Below, one piece after another: positions 1 to 6,351 of a stretch of 12,361 nt of DNA (within the stretch, counting starts at the first letter, position 1; each line of letters starts with the position of its first letter). A program made the translations under genes and the position numbers. Origin of the DNA: Prevotellaceae bacterium (GTDB lineage Bacteria; Bacteroidota; Bacteroidia; Bacteroidales; UBA932); contig JAITAP010000248.1 of NCBI GenBank assembly GCA_031284065.1, positions 1-12,361 of the forward strand, written 5' to 3'. The notes below the pieces were generated by a model, which made no database searches, was not told where the DNA came from, and worked only from the letters and a program-made list of their open reading frames with translations.

Positions 1-644
1 ATACCCTCACCGTGCTGTCGGCGTCGTGGCACGCCTTTGGCTCGTCGGGAACAACGGGCGTGGCGGCAAATACGCCGGTTATTTTTAAAGTTACCCTCAA
101 CGAAATTGTGGAAAATGCCGAATCTGCCGCCGCACGCGAGCTGCGCATGGTAAAAGACCATGTAGCTGCCTACAATGCCGATGCCAATAATGCCGCAAAA
201 TTTGTACCGGCAAAAGATACTACGGGGGCAGAATTACAGGGTATTTACGTTTGCTACCTCGATACCGTGCAGCGGAATGACTCCGTGCTGTGCGCGAAAA
301 CAGGCGATGTGCTGAACCTAAAGTATGCCGGGTACTACCTTCGAGATGGCTTTTTGCTGGACTCCAACATTGGGAAAGTTGCTTACGAGGCAGGGTGGAG
401 CGTTGACACAACCACTATGACCTCCACGTACTACTCGCATACCTTCTCAAAAGCCTTGCTATCGAGCACGTCGATAAAATCTTTTGATGCGGCGTTGCTC
501 AACATTGCAGCGGGCAGCAAGGTAGAGGTAGTATTCACCTCAGACTACGGCTACGGGGATACCGGCGCTACCTCCAGCGCCTCCCGGCCGATATACCCCT
601 ACACGCCGCTACGTTTTTACATTTCGTTTGTGAGCATACCGTAA
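1..644 (+). CDS. Tandem FKBP-type peptidyl-prolyl cis-trans isomerase, 3' part
   Basis: The reading frame is open to the left edge, so this is the C-terminal part of a longer protein; the GTG at 12 is simply an internal valine. The first ~35 visible residues end an FKBP fold (an aromatic/glycine stretch followed by ANTPVIFKVTLNEI). A second, complete FKBP-like domain runs from about nt 225 to the stop: GDVLNLKYAGY, then LLDSN (FKBP12 has FDSS here), then DYGYGDTG (FKBP12 DYAYGATG), ending PYTPLRFYISFVSIP. The family catalyses proline isomerisation and acts as a chaperone. Bacteroidetes often have such multi-domain FKBP lipoproteins facing the periplasm, but the signal region lies outside the window. 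The phenylalanine of FDSS is replaced by leucine, so the second domain may be a weak enzyme or only a chaperone. The gene is convergent with the LD-carboxypeptidase gene. Confidence 0.8.
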   Translation, partial: TLTVLSASWHAFGSSGTTGVAANTPVIFKVTLNEIVENAESAAARELRMVKDHVAAYNADANNAAKFVPAKDTTGAELQGIYVCYLDTVQRNDSVLCAKTGDVLNLKYAGYYLRDGFLLDSNIGKVAYEAGWSVDTTTMTSTYYSHTFSKALLSSTSIKSFDAALLNIAAGSKVEVVFTSDYGYGDTGATSSASRPIYPYTPLRFYISFVSIP

Positions 645-697
645 GAATTTTGAATGACTTTGTTGCAACGAGAACTTGAGGAAAAAATTTAAATTCT

Positions 698-917
698 GAA
701 TTGGCTGACGCCGTGTTCGTCCCGCAGGGACGACACTTGATTAACCGTAGGCTTTATAAAATTTTGAATTCTGAATTTTGAATTTTGAATTGGCTTGCGC
801 CGGGCAAGTCCCGCAGGGACGACACTTGATTAACCGTAGGCATTATAAAATTTTGAATTCTGAATTTTGAATTTTGAATTGGCTAACGCCGGGCAAGTCC
901 CGCCGGGACGACACTTC
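698..917 (+). repeat. 89-bp tandem repeat, about 2.5 copies
   Basis: The palindrome GTCCCGCAGGGAC starts at 719 and 808 (GTCCCGCCGGGAC at 897), exactly 89 bp apart each time. The upstream core ATTGGCTNNCGCCG starts at 700, 789 and 878 and is always 19 bp ahead of the palindrome. Between copies lie TTAACCGTAGGC and an A+T-rich run of TTTTGAATT repeats. A fourth, isolated core-plus-palindrome at 1233-1264 keeps the same 19-bp spacing. Confidence 0.85.
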
Positions 918-920
918 CGG

Positions 921-1021
921 AGACCTCACCCCCGACCCCTCTCCAAAGGAGAGGGGAGCAGGGACACGATGTTCGGCGTAAGCCTCCCCTCTCCTTTGGA
1001 GAGGGGTCGGGGGTGAGGTCT
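921..1021. repeat. Perfect 38-bp inverted repeat with 25-bp spacer
   Basis: Positions 921-958 are the exact reverse complement of 984-1021. Each arm contains its own hairpin, CCCCTCTCC-AAA-GGAGAGGGG at 936-956 and its mirror at 986-1006. The transcript of either strand could therefore fold as one long stem or as two small ones. There is no T-tract after it, so it is not a typical intrinsic terminator, although it could still protect or end transcripts of the convergent genes. No coding signal is visible. Confidence 0.85.
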
Positions 1022-1055
1022 GGGAGCGAGGTGTTGCAGGTCGCTTGCGTCTTTT

Positions 1056-1216
1056 CATTCCGTAGGAATGAATCGCTCGGTAGAAAAGGGCAATGTTTTC
1101 GGCGCAACACATTCCGTAGGAATGTGCCCACACGCGCTCGGGCGTCATTCCTACGGAATGACGGGTTTGGTGGTAGGGATGGTTTTCTACCGAGCGGTCC
1201 ATCCCTAACGGGATGG
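1056..1216. repeat. CTACCGAGCG-type palindromic element, copy 1
   Basis: The element is built symmetrically: a terminal palindrome CATTCC-GTA-GGAATG (1056-1070), then ATCGCTCGGTAGAAAA (1072-1087); internal palindromes at 1109-1125 and 1144-1162; then the inverted TTTTCTACCGAGCG (1183-1196) and a terminal palindrome CCATCCC-TAAC-GGGATGG (1199-1216). The central bases of the palindromes vary while the pairing is kept, as expected if hairpin shape is what matters. A second, diverged copy lies at 10958-11053. Confidence 0.75.
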
Positions 1217-1306
1217 CGCTTGAGAATTTTGAATTGGCTGATGCCGGGCAAGTCCCGCAGGGACGGCACTTTGGAGGCGACAGCAAGTGTCGTCCCTGCG
1301 GGACTT

Positions 1307-1380
1307 AAGAGGAGAGCGCTATCGTTAACCGTGGGCTAAAGCCTACGGTTAATCAAGTGTCGTCCCCTGCGGGACTTGCT
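1307..1380 (+). repeat. 74-bp dispersed repeat, copy 1
   Basis: This stretch recurs in the same orientation at 11976-12048 with three substitutions and one single-base gap. It contains a hairpin at 1325-1352 (TTAACCGTGGGC-TAAA-GCCTACGGTTAA, one weak pair) and the palindrome GTCCCCTGCGGGAC at 1362-1375. It forms the right part of the repeat island. No coding potential is visible. Confidence 0.85.
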
Positions 1381-1432
1381 GTCGTAGGCTTTATATAGTA
1401 ATGTGTTCCCGTTGCAACAAAGTCATTGTGAG

Positions 1433-2362
1433 TTACGCTTGCTCGCTATACCGCAGCAATGCCCGCTTGTCGCTTACCTCCAGCTGCACCTCCCGACCCA
1501 TACATAGCGCCACATTCGGGTCTTGGTGTCCTGCCGGAAACCCAAACGCCACCGGAATGTTCAGCGGACGGGCATGTTCGCTGATAATCTCATACGCCGA
1601 CTTTCCGTAACCGCCAACGCTATCTTTCATCTCCGTCATGCCGCCTACCAGCAGGGCTTTGAGCTTGCCCAGCCTTCCGCTCAGCGCAAGGTTCAGCATC
1701 ATGCGGTCAACGTGGTAGAGGTACTCGTCAACATCCTCCACAAACAGCACGGCGCCATCGGACAGCAGCTCGCAGGGCGTTGCCTGCAAGCTGTAGATGA
1801 TGGAGAGATTTCCGCCCGTCAGCCGCCCTGTTGCCGTTCCTTTTACGTTAAGCTCGTGCGGCGCAAGCTCCCGGCTAACGTCCTGCCCAAACAAGGCTGC
1901 ACGCAGGCTATCGACGCTCGCCGCATCGGTAAACTTAAAGGGCATGGCGGCGTGCAAACTCTCTACCCCAAGGCGGTAGAGCGCAAGGTGAAAGACGGTA
2001 ATGTCGCTGTAGCCTGCCAGCCATTTGGGAGCTTTTTTTAGCCCCGAAAAGTCCAGCTTTTGCAGCAGCCGGGCGCACCCGTAGCCTCCACGCGCAAAGA
2101 GAATCGCGCTCACGTCGGGAGCGTCTATCAGCGCCTGCACGTCGGCGGCGCGTTGCTCGTCGCTACCGGCAAGCATGGAGCATCCGGCAAACAGATTCTC
2201 GCTCAGGCGCACCCGCAATCCCCACGACTCTACAACCTGCACCGCCTGCCGGAGGTCGTCGCCGCTCACCTTTCGCGCCGGAGCGCAAATGCCTACCGTG
2301 TCGCCCGCCTTGAGACCGGCAGGACGGACAAATTTCACATCGCTACTCATTTCTGTATTCAT
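1433..2362 (-). CDS. LD-carboxypeptidase, peptidase family S66 (LdcA-like)
   Basis: Predicted 309-residue serine peptidase of the muramoyltetrapeptide (LD) carboxypeptidase family, which removes the terminal D-alanine from murein tetrapeptides during cell-wall recycling, normally in the cytoplasm; no signal peptide is seen. Family landmarks are present: GDTVGICAPA near the N-terminus, ARGGYG, GYSDIT with the candidate nucleophile Ser119, TGGNLS, FVEDVDE with candidate Glu209, and FGFPAGHQDPN with candidate His279 (numbering from the chosen start). I chose the ATG at 2360-2362. The longer frame begins at 2416, but a good -7 promoter box covers 2414-2421, which would put that start upstream of the transcript. 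The ATG at 2348-2350 is a second possibility. The gene is divergent from metG and convergent with the FKBP gene. Product call is firm; exact substrate is inferred from the family. Confidence 0.9.
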   Translation of the reverse strand: MNTEMSSDVKFVRPAGLKAGDTVGICAPARKVSGDDLRQAVQVVESWGLRVRLSENLFAGCSMLAGSDEQRAADVQALIDAPDVSAILFARGGYGCARLLQKLDFSGLKKAPKWLAGYSDITVFHLALYRLGVESLHAAMPFKFTDAASVDSLRAALFGQDVSRELAPHELNVKGTATGRLTGGNLSIIYSLQATPCELLSDGAVLFVEDVDEYLYHVDRMMLNLALSGRLGKLKALLVGGMTEMKDSVGGYGKSAYEIISEHARPLNIPVAFGFPAGHQDPNVALCMGREVQLEVSDKRALLRYSEQA

Positions 2363-2413
2363 CTTAGCATGTTGGCTACTTGTTTGCTCACTCCACCTCA
2401 GCCCATTACTCGA

Positions 2414-2445
2414 CAAAAGTACTTATTTTATAAATGCATGGCAAA
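2414..2445 (-). promoter_or_regulatory. Promoter of the LD-carboxypeptidase gene
   Basis: On the minus strand TACTTTTG (2414-2421) matches the Bacteroidetes -7 box TAnnTTTG, and TTTG (2442-2445) lies 20 bp upstream as a -33 box. Transcription would start near 2407, about 45 nt before the ATG at 2362. This placement rules out the upstream start codon at 2416. Confidence 0.6.
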
Positions 2446-2453
2446 AAAATTTG

Positions 2454-2461
2454 TATCTTTG
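2454..2461 (+). promoter_or_regulatory. Promoter -7 box of metG
   Basis: TATCTTTG matches TAnnTTTG exactly. No clear TTG lies at the usual -33 distance. Transcription would start near 2468, leaving a leader of about 65 nt before the metG ATG. The box is 32 bp from the divergent promoter of the LD-carboxypeptidase gene, so the two may compete or share regulation. Confidence 0.55.
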
Positions 2462-2534
2462 CACGCTCAAGCTGCGTTGCTCTTGCATACAGGCAACCGG
2501 CAAAACGTTCATACTAACTAAATTTTACAGCATA

Positions 2535-4580
2535 ATGAAATTGACGCCCAAACGCTACCTTGTTACCTCTGCCCTGCCGTATGCCAACGGCCCCGTGCAC
2601 ATTGGTCACCTTGCCGGCGTTTACATACCTGCCGATATATACTCGCGCTACCTGCGCCTGCGCGGGCGCGAGGTGATATTCATCGGCGGCTCCGACGAGC
2701 ATGGCGTTCCTATCACCATTAAGGCGCGGCAGCAGGGCTGCACGCCGCAGCAAGTAGTGGACAAATTCCATGAAATGATTAAGAAATCGTTTGAAGACTT
2801 CGGTATTTCGTTCGACGTTTACTCGCGAACCTCGTCCAAGATTCACCATAAAACAGCGGCGGACTTTTTCAAAAAGCTTTACGACGAGGGGAAATTTACC
2901 GAAAAAACAAGCGAACAATACTACGACGAGGAAGCCGGACAATTCCTTGCCGACCGCTATATTGTGGGCGGGTGCCCCCATTGCGGCAACGAAAAAGCCT
3001 ACGGCGACCAGTGCGAAAAGTGCGGCAGCACGCTTAGCCCCACCGAGCTTATCAACCCGCACTCCGCCATCAGCGGCAGCAAGCCCGTGATGCGCGAAAC
3101 GTCGCACTGGTACCTCCCGCTCGACAAGTACGAGGCGTGGCTCAAGCAGTGGATTCTGGAGGAGCATAAGGAATGGAAGCCCAACGTGTATGGGCAGTGC
3201 AAATCGTGGCTGGACAACGGGCTGCAACCCCGCGCCGTGAGCCGCGACCTCGATTGGGGCGTGCAAGTTCCTGTGGAGGGCGCTAAGGGGAAAGCGCTCT
3301 ACGTGTGGTTTGACGCGCCAATAGGCTACATATCGAACACCATCGAGCTCTTGCCCGACGACTGGGAAAAGTACTGGAAAAGCGAGGATACAAAGATGGT
3401 GCACTTTATCGGTAAGGACAACATTGTTTTTCACTGCATCATGTTCCCGTGTATGCTAAAGGCGCACGGCGGTTATGTTTTGCCCGACAACGTCCCGGCC
3501 AATGAATTTTTAAATCTTGAGAATGATAAAATTTCCACCACGCGCGGCTGGGCGGTGTGGCTGCACGAATATCTCGAAGATTTTCCCGGCAAGCAGGACG
3601 TGCTGCGCTACGTACTCTGCGCCAACGCTCCGGAAACGAAGGACAACAACTTTACGTGGCGCGATTTTCAGGACAGAAACAACAGCGAACTCGTGGCCAT
3701 ATTCGGGAATTTTGTAAACCGCGCCGTAGTGCTTACGCAAAAATATTTTGCAGGCAAAATGCCGCAGCCCGGCGCGCTTGCGGACATCGACAAAGCCGCG
3801 CTCGCCGAAATCGGGGAGGCAAAGCGCAAAGTGGAGGACAATCTTGACAGCTTCCGGTTTCGCGAAGCGCTGCGCGAAGCCATGAACCTCGCGCGGACAG
3901 GCAACAAATACCTCGCCGATACGGAGCCTTGGAAGGTCATAAAAACCGACGAAGCACGCGTGAAAACCATCCTGAACGTTGCGTTGCAGCTGTCGGCGAG
4001 CCTTGCCGTCATTATGGAGCCGTTCATGCCGTTTACTTCCCAAAAGCTGCGCGGCATCCTGAACATCGACAGCGCAACGCTACAGTGGGAGCCGCTGGGC
4101 AGCGATACGCTCCTGCCCGTTGGCCATCAGCTCGGCGAACCTGCCCTGCTGTTCGACAAGATAGAGGATGACGCTATCACGGCGCAGCTGCAAAAGCTGG
4201 AGAAGATGAAAGAGAAAAACGGCGAGCAAGCCTACCGCGCCGAGCCGCAAAAAGAGCTCTGCTCGTTCGACGATTTCCAAAAAATGGACGTTCGCATCGT
4301 AAAAATTCTGGAAGCCGAAAGAGTTCCCAAAAGCAAGAAGCTCATAAAAATGCTGGTGGACGCCGGTATCGACAAGCGGACGGTGCTGAGCGGAGTTGCG
4401 GATAGCTTCGACCCGCAGGCGCTGGTCGGCAGGCAGGTTGCCATGCTGATAAACCTTGCGCCGCGCAGCATCATGGGCGTTGAGTCGCAGGGAATGATAC
4501 TCTACGCCGAAAGCGCCGACGGCAAGTTGCTCCTTGTGCAGCCAGCGGGCGAGGTGCAAAACGGCGTTAAGGTGTCGTAA
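2535..4580 (+). CDS. metG: Methionyl-tRNA synthetase with C-terminal tRNA-binding domain
   Basis: Predicted cytoplasmic class I aminoacyl-tRNA synthetase of 681 residues that charges tRNA-Met, including the initiator. The sequence shows the HIGH motif at residues 22-25, a four-cysteine zinc knuckle at C147, C150, C160 and C163, and the KMSKS-loop variant KISTTR beginning at K332. The anticodon-binding helices follow, then from about residue 574 a fused EMAP/Trbp111-type tRNA-binding domain (DFQKMDVRIVKILEAERVP to the C-terminus) that also supports dimerisation in this family. The frame is open 120 codons further upstream to 2175, but that part overlaps the divergent gene and its promoter; MKLTPKRYLVTSALPYANGP at 2535 is the normal N-terminus. 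It appears to be transcribed alone. Confidence 0.97.
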   Translation: MKLTPKRYLVTSALPYANGPVHIGHLAGVYIPADIYSRYLRLRGREVIFIGGSDEHGVPITIKARQQGCTPQQVVDKFHEMIKKSFEDFGISFDVYSRTSSKIHHKTAADFFKKLYDEGKFTEKTSEQYYDEEAGQFLADRYIVGGCPHCGNEKAYGDQCEKCGSTLSPTELINPHSAISGSKPVMRETSHWYLPLDKYEAWLKQWILEEHKEWKPNVYGQCKSWLDNGLQPRAVSRDLDWGVQVPVEGAKGKALYVWFDAPIGYISNTIELLPDDWEKYWKSEDTKMVHFIGKDNIVFHCIMFPCMLKAHGGYVLPDNVPANEFLNLENDKISTTRGWAVWLHEYLEDFPGKQDVLRYVLCANAPETKDNNFTWRDFQDRNNSELVAIFGNFVNRAVVLTQKYFAGKMPQPGALADIDKAALAEIGEAKRKVEDNLDSFRFREALREAMNLARTGNKYLADTEPWKVIKTDEARVKTILNVALQLSASLAVIMEPFMPFTSQKLRGILNIDSATLQWEPLGSDTLLPVGHQLGEPALLFDKIEDDAITAQLQKLEKMKEKNGEQAYRAEPQKELCSFDDFQKMDVRIVKILEAERVPKSKKLIKMLVDAGIDKRTVLSGVADSFDPQALVGRQVAMLINLAPRSIMGVESQGMILYAESADGKLLLVQPAGEVQNGVKVS

Positions 4581-4618
4581 AGAGGCGTTTTGGGCAACTC
4601 TAAAAGCATCGGAAGGGT

Positions 4619-4762
4619 AACGCTACTTCAAGATGGATGATACCTCAAAAAGCAAAAATGGCAGCCTCCGCAACTTTGTACACCCTGCCCAAAAGGGCAG
4701 GGTAACGGTGAACGGCAAGCCAAGCTCTGCCGCAAGCTAAAGTTGACCACCGAAGTAGCGTT
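4619..4762. repeat. Small inverted-repeat element in the metG to tRNA-Phe gap
   Basis: AACGCTACTTC (4619-4629) is repeated inverted as GAAGTAGCGTT (4752-4762), enclosing 122 bp. Inside lies a strong hairpin, ACCCTGCCC-AAAA-GGGCAGGGT (4682-4703). The hairpin has no following T-run, so it is a poor intrinsic terminator, although it is the only strong stem downstream of metG. No gene is visible from 4581 to 4819. Confidence 0.5.
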
Positions 4763-4819
4763 TACAAATAACAATTATTCCTTTCAAGCCTCTCCGGAAA
4801 GACTCTAAATTACAGGCAT

Positions 4820-4850
4820 AAAAAAAGCGGAATGTTTTTACATCCCGCTT
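4820..4850 (-). terminator. Intrinsic terminator of tRNA-Phe
   Basis: Read on the minus strand, an 11-bp stem (AAGCGGGATGT / ACATTCCGCTT, one G-T pair, AAAA loop) is followed by seven T residues. It begins 19 nt after the tRNA 3' end. On the plus strand no T-run follows, so it acts only on the tRNA transcript. Confidence 0.85.
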
Positions 4851-4868
4851 AAATAGCGAAGTTTTTCG

Positions 4869-4941
4869 TGGTACCACCCGGAATCGAACCAGGGACACAA
4901 GGATTTTCAGTCCTTTGCTCTACCAACTGAGCTATGGTACC
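4869..4941 (-). tRNA. tRNA-Phe (anticodon GAA)
   Basis: The minus strand folds as a 73-nt tRNA. The acceptor stem is GGTACCA / TGGTACC with discriminator A; the D-arm is GCTCAGTTGGTAGAGC; the anticodon stem AAGGA / TCCTT carries the loop CTGAAAA, giving GAA (Phe); the T-arm contains GGTTCGATTCC. The 3' CCA is not encoded (the genome has CGA after the discriminator), so it is added enzymatically. A promoter (4965-4993) and a terminator (4820-4850) flank it, so it is a single-tRNA transcription unit. Confidence 0.97.
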
Positions 4942-4964
4942 TTTGCTCACTCAAATGAGGGGAA

Positions 4965-4993
4965 CAAAGGTAGCAATTTTTTGTCCCGCGCAA
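4965..4993 (-). promoter_or_regulatory. Promoter of tRNA-Phe
   Basis: On the minus strand the -7 box TACCTTTG (4965-4972) matches TAnnTTTG exactly and a TTG (4991-4993) lies 18 bp upstream. The predicted start is about 15-20 nt before the mature tRNA 5' end. This is the best complete Bacteroidetes promoter in the window. Confidence 0.7.
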
Positions 4994-5043
4994 TGGATAC
5001 GCCGAATTAAATATACATATACAATGTTAACATGTACTGCGGC

Positions 5044-5074
5044 TTGCCGCGTAGCCCGAAAATGCCTACCTTTA
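5044..5074 (+). promoter_or_regulatory. Probable promoter of the ABC permease gene
   Basis: TTG (5044-5046) is followed after 20 bp by TACCTTTA (5067-5074), one base off TAnnTTTG. Transcription would start near 5081, only about a dozen nt before the GTG at 5093, which supports that start over the longer frame open from 4934. A 10-bp palindrome ATGTTAACAT (5024-5033) lies just upstream and could be an operator. Confidence 0.4.
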
Positions 5075-5092
5075 CGTCAAAAACAAATCCCT

Positions 5093-6337
5093 GTGAACAT
5101 CGAACTTTTTATTGCCAGACGGCTTACATTCAGCAAGCATGAGGAGCAGCGCATGCTCCGTCCCATTGTCCGCATATCGGTGGCGAGCGTGGCGTTGAGC
5201 CTTGCCGTTATGATTATTGCGGTAGCGGTGCTCACCGGATTTAAGGAGCAAATTACGCAGAAGGTAACCGGATTTCTGGCGCACGTGCAAATTGTAAGCT
5301 ACGACGGAAATACCTCCTACGAGGCTGCGCCCATTAGCAAGCGGCAGGATTTTTTGCCGCAAGTTGAGCAGCTGAAAGAAGTAGCGCACATCCAACCTTT
5401 TGCGCTCAAGCCCGGCATCATCACTTCGGGCAACAACATGCAGGGCGTGGTTTTGAAAGGTGTTGACAAGAATTTTGACTGGACTTTCTTCAAAGAAAAC
5501 ATGGTAAGCGGCAGCCCCTTTGCCCTTACCGACAGCGCTACCACCAATCAGGTTGCCATCTCGCAAACGCTGGCAAAGCTGCTGCGGCTAAAGCAAGGCG
5601 ACAGCTTCGACATGTTTTTTGTGCAAGACCCGCCCCGCGTGCGCCGCTTTTCCATCGCTGCCATCTACGACACCAAGTTTGGCGAGTTTGACAAGCTCTA
5701 CGTGCTGTGCGACCTCAAGCACGTGCAGCGACTCAACGGTTGGCGGGCCGGACAGGTTACGGGTTTTGAAATCTACGTAAACAACTTCGATAAGCTCGAC
5801 GAAACCTACCTGCAAATAGAAGACATTGCCGGCTACAAGCTGCTCCCCGACGGCACGCGCCTGCTCGTGGAAAGCGTCAAGCAACGCTACGCGCAAATAT
5901 TCGACTGGCTTGCGCTGCAAGACCTCAACGCATGGGTTATCTTGGCGCTCATGCTGATTGTGGCGGGATTCAACATGGTATCTACCCTGCTCATCATGCT
6001 GCTCGAGCGGTCGCAGATGATTGGGCTGCTCAAGTCGTTGGGCATACAAAACGCAAGCCTGCAAAAAATATTTATCTACCAGTCGGGGTTTATCGCCGGA
6101 AAGGGGCTGCTGTGGGGGAACGCGATAGGCGTTGGCTGCTGCCTGCTCCAGCAACATTTCGGCATTATATCGCTCAACCCCGAAACCTACTACCTCTCGC
6201 AGGCGCCGGTGGCGCTGGAGCTGTGGCATGTGCTTGCGCTCAACGCGGGCGCTATGGCTGCTATCATTGCCATGCTTGTGCTTCCGTCGATGCTGGCGTC
6301 GCGCATAAGCCCGAGCAAGACGCTGAGATTTGCGTAG
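5093..6337 (+). CDS. ABC transporter permease, LolC/LolE/FtsX-like (MacB-type)
   Basis: Predicted 414-residue inner-membrane permease with the topology of lipoprotein-release and MacB-type transporters. One N-terminal membrane segment (about residues 28-48) precedes a large periplasmic domain (about 50-280), followed by three membrane segments (about 281-304, 330-353 and 379-400). ERSQMIGLLKSLG after the second segment is the coupling-helix signature of this family. In proteobacteria such proteins pair with an ATPase (LolD) to extract lipoproteins for the outer membrane; the partner ATPase is not in this window. I chose GTG at 5093 because the protein then begins VNIELFIARRLTFSK, the usual N-terminus for Bacteroidetes members, and because the upstream frame runs through the tRNA-Phe gene. 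It is convergent with pyrF at 14 bp. The substrate is inferred. Confidence 0.88.
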   Translation: MNIELFIARRLTFSKHEEQRMLRPIVRISVASVALSLAVMIIAVAVLTGFKEQITQKVTGFLAHVQIVSYDGNTSYEAAPISKRQDFLPQVEQLKEVAHIQPFALKPGIITSGNNMQGVVLKGVDKNFDWTFFKENMVSGSPFALTDSATTNQVAISQTLAKLLRLKQGDSFDMFFVQDPPRVRRFSIAAIYDTKFGEFDKLYVLCDLKHVQRLNGWRAGQVTGFEIYVNNFDKLDETYLQIEDIAGYKLLPDGTRLLVESVKQRYAQIFDWLALQDLNAWVILALMLIVAGFNMVSTLLIMLLERSQMIGLLKSLGIQNASLQKIFIYQSGFIAGKGLLWGNAIGVGCCLLQQHFGIISLNPETYYLSQAPVALELWHVLALNAGAMAAIIAMLVLPSMLASRISPSKTLRFA

Positions 6338-6351
6338 GCGCGTGCCCGGCC

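Larger units (their letters stand above)
653..1427. repeat. Composite repeat island bounded by 23-bp inverted repeats
   Basis: Positions 653-675 (AATGACTTTGTTGCAACGAG plus AAC) match the reverse complement of 1405-1427 at 22 of 23 bases. The left end starts 9 bp after the FKBP stop, and the right end lies 5 bp from the LD-carboxypeptidase stop. Inside are an 89-bp tandem repeat, a 38-bp inverted repeat, a CTACCGAGCG-type element and six copies of the GTCCCGCAGGGAC palindrome in both orientations. The reading frames crossing it are low-complexity arginine-rich translations of repeats, so I see no gene here. The build resembles a bacterial interspersed mosaic element (REP/BIME-like) or a MITE; no transposase lies inside. 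A matching left end recurs at 11954-11969. Confidence 0.75.

Noticed and set aside
698..917. CRISPR array
   Set aside because: There are only two to three units of 89 bp with no constant-repeat/variable-spacer pattern and no cas genes.
843..1339. Open frames of 108-147 codons on both strands across the repeat island
   Set aside because: Their translations are arginine/asparagine-rich runs such as FRRNESLGRK and LTPDPSPKERG that come from the palindromic repeats; no start context or protein-family pattern.
2175..2534. Upstream extension of the metG frame by 120 codons
   Set aside because: It runs through the divergent gene's coding region and both promoters; the canonical MetG N-terminus starts at 2535.
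2462..2534. T-box or other riboswitch in the metG leader
   Set aside because: The leader is about 65 nt, lacks a T-box sequence, specifier loop or terminator, and shows no strong stem.
2514..3434. 306-codon frame opposite metG, and other long antisense frames over metG and the permease
   Set aside because: They mirror a well-supported gene in the codon-shadow frame, which is common in G+C-rich DNA, and their translations resemble no protein family.
4934..5092. Upstream extension of the permease frame to 4934
   Set aside because: It would begin inside tRNA-Phe and ahead of the likely promoter; the family-like N-terminus starts at the GTG at 5093.
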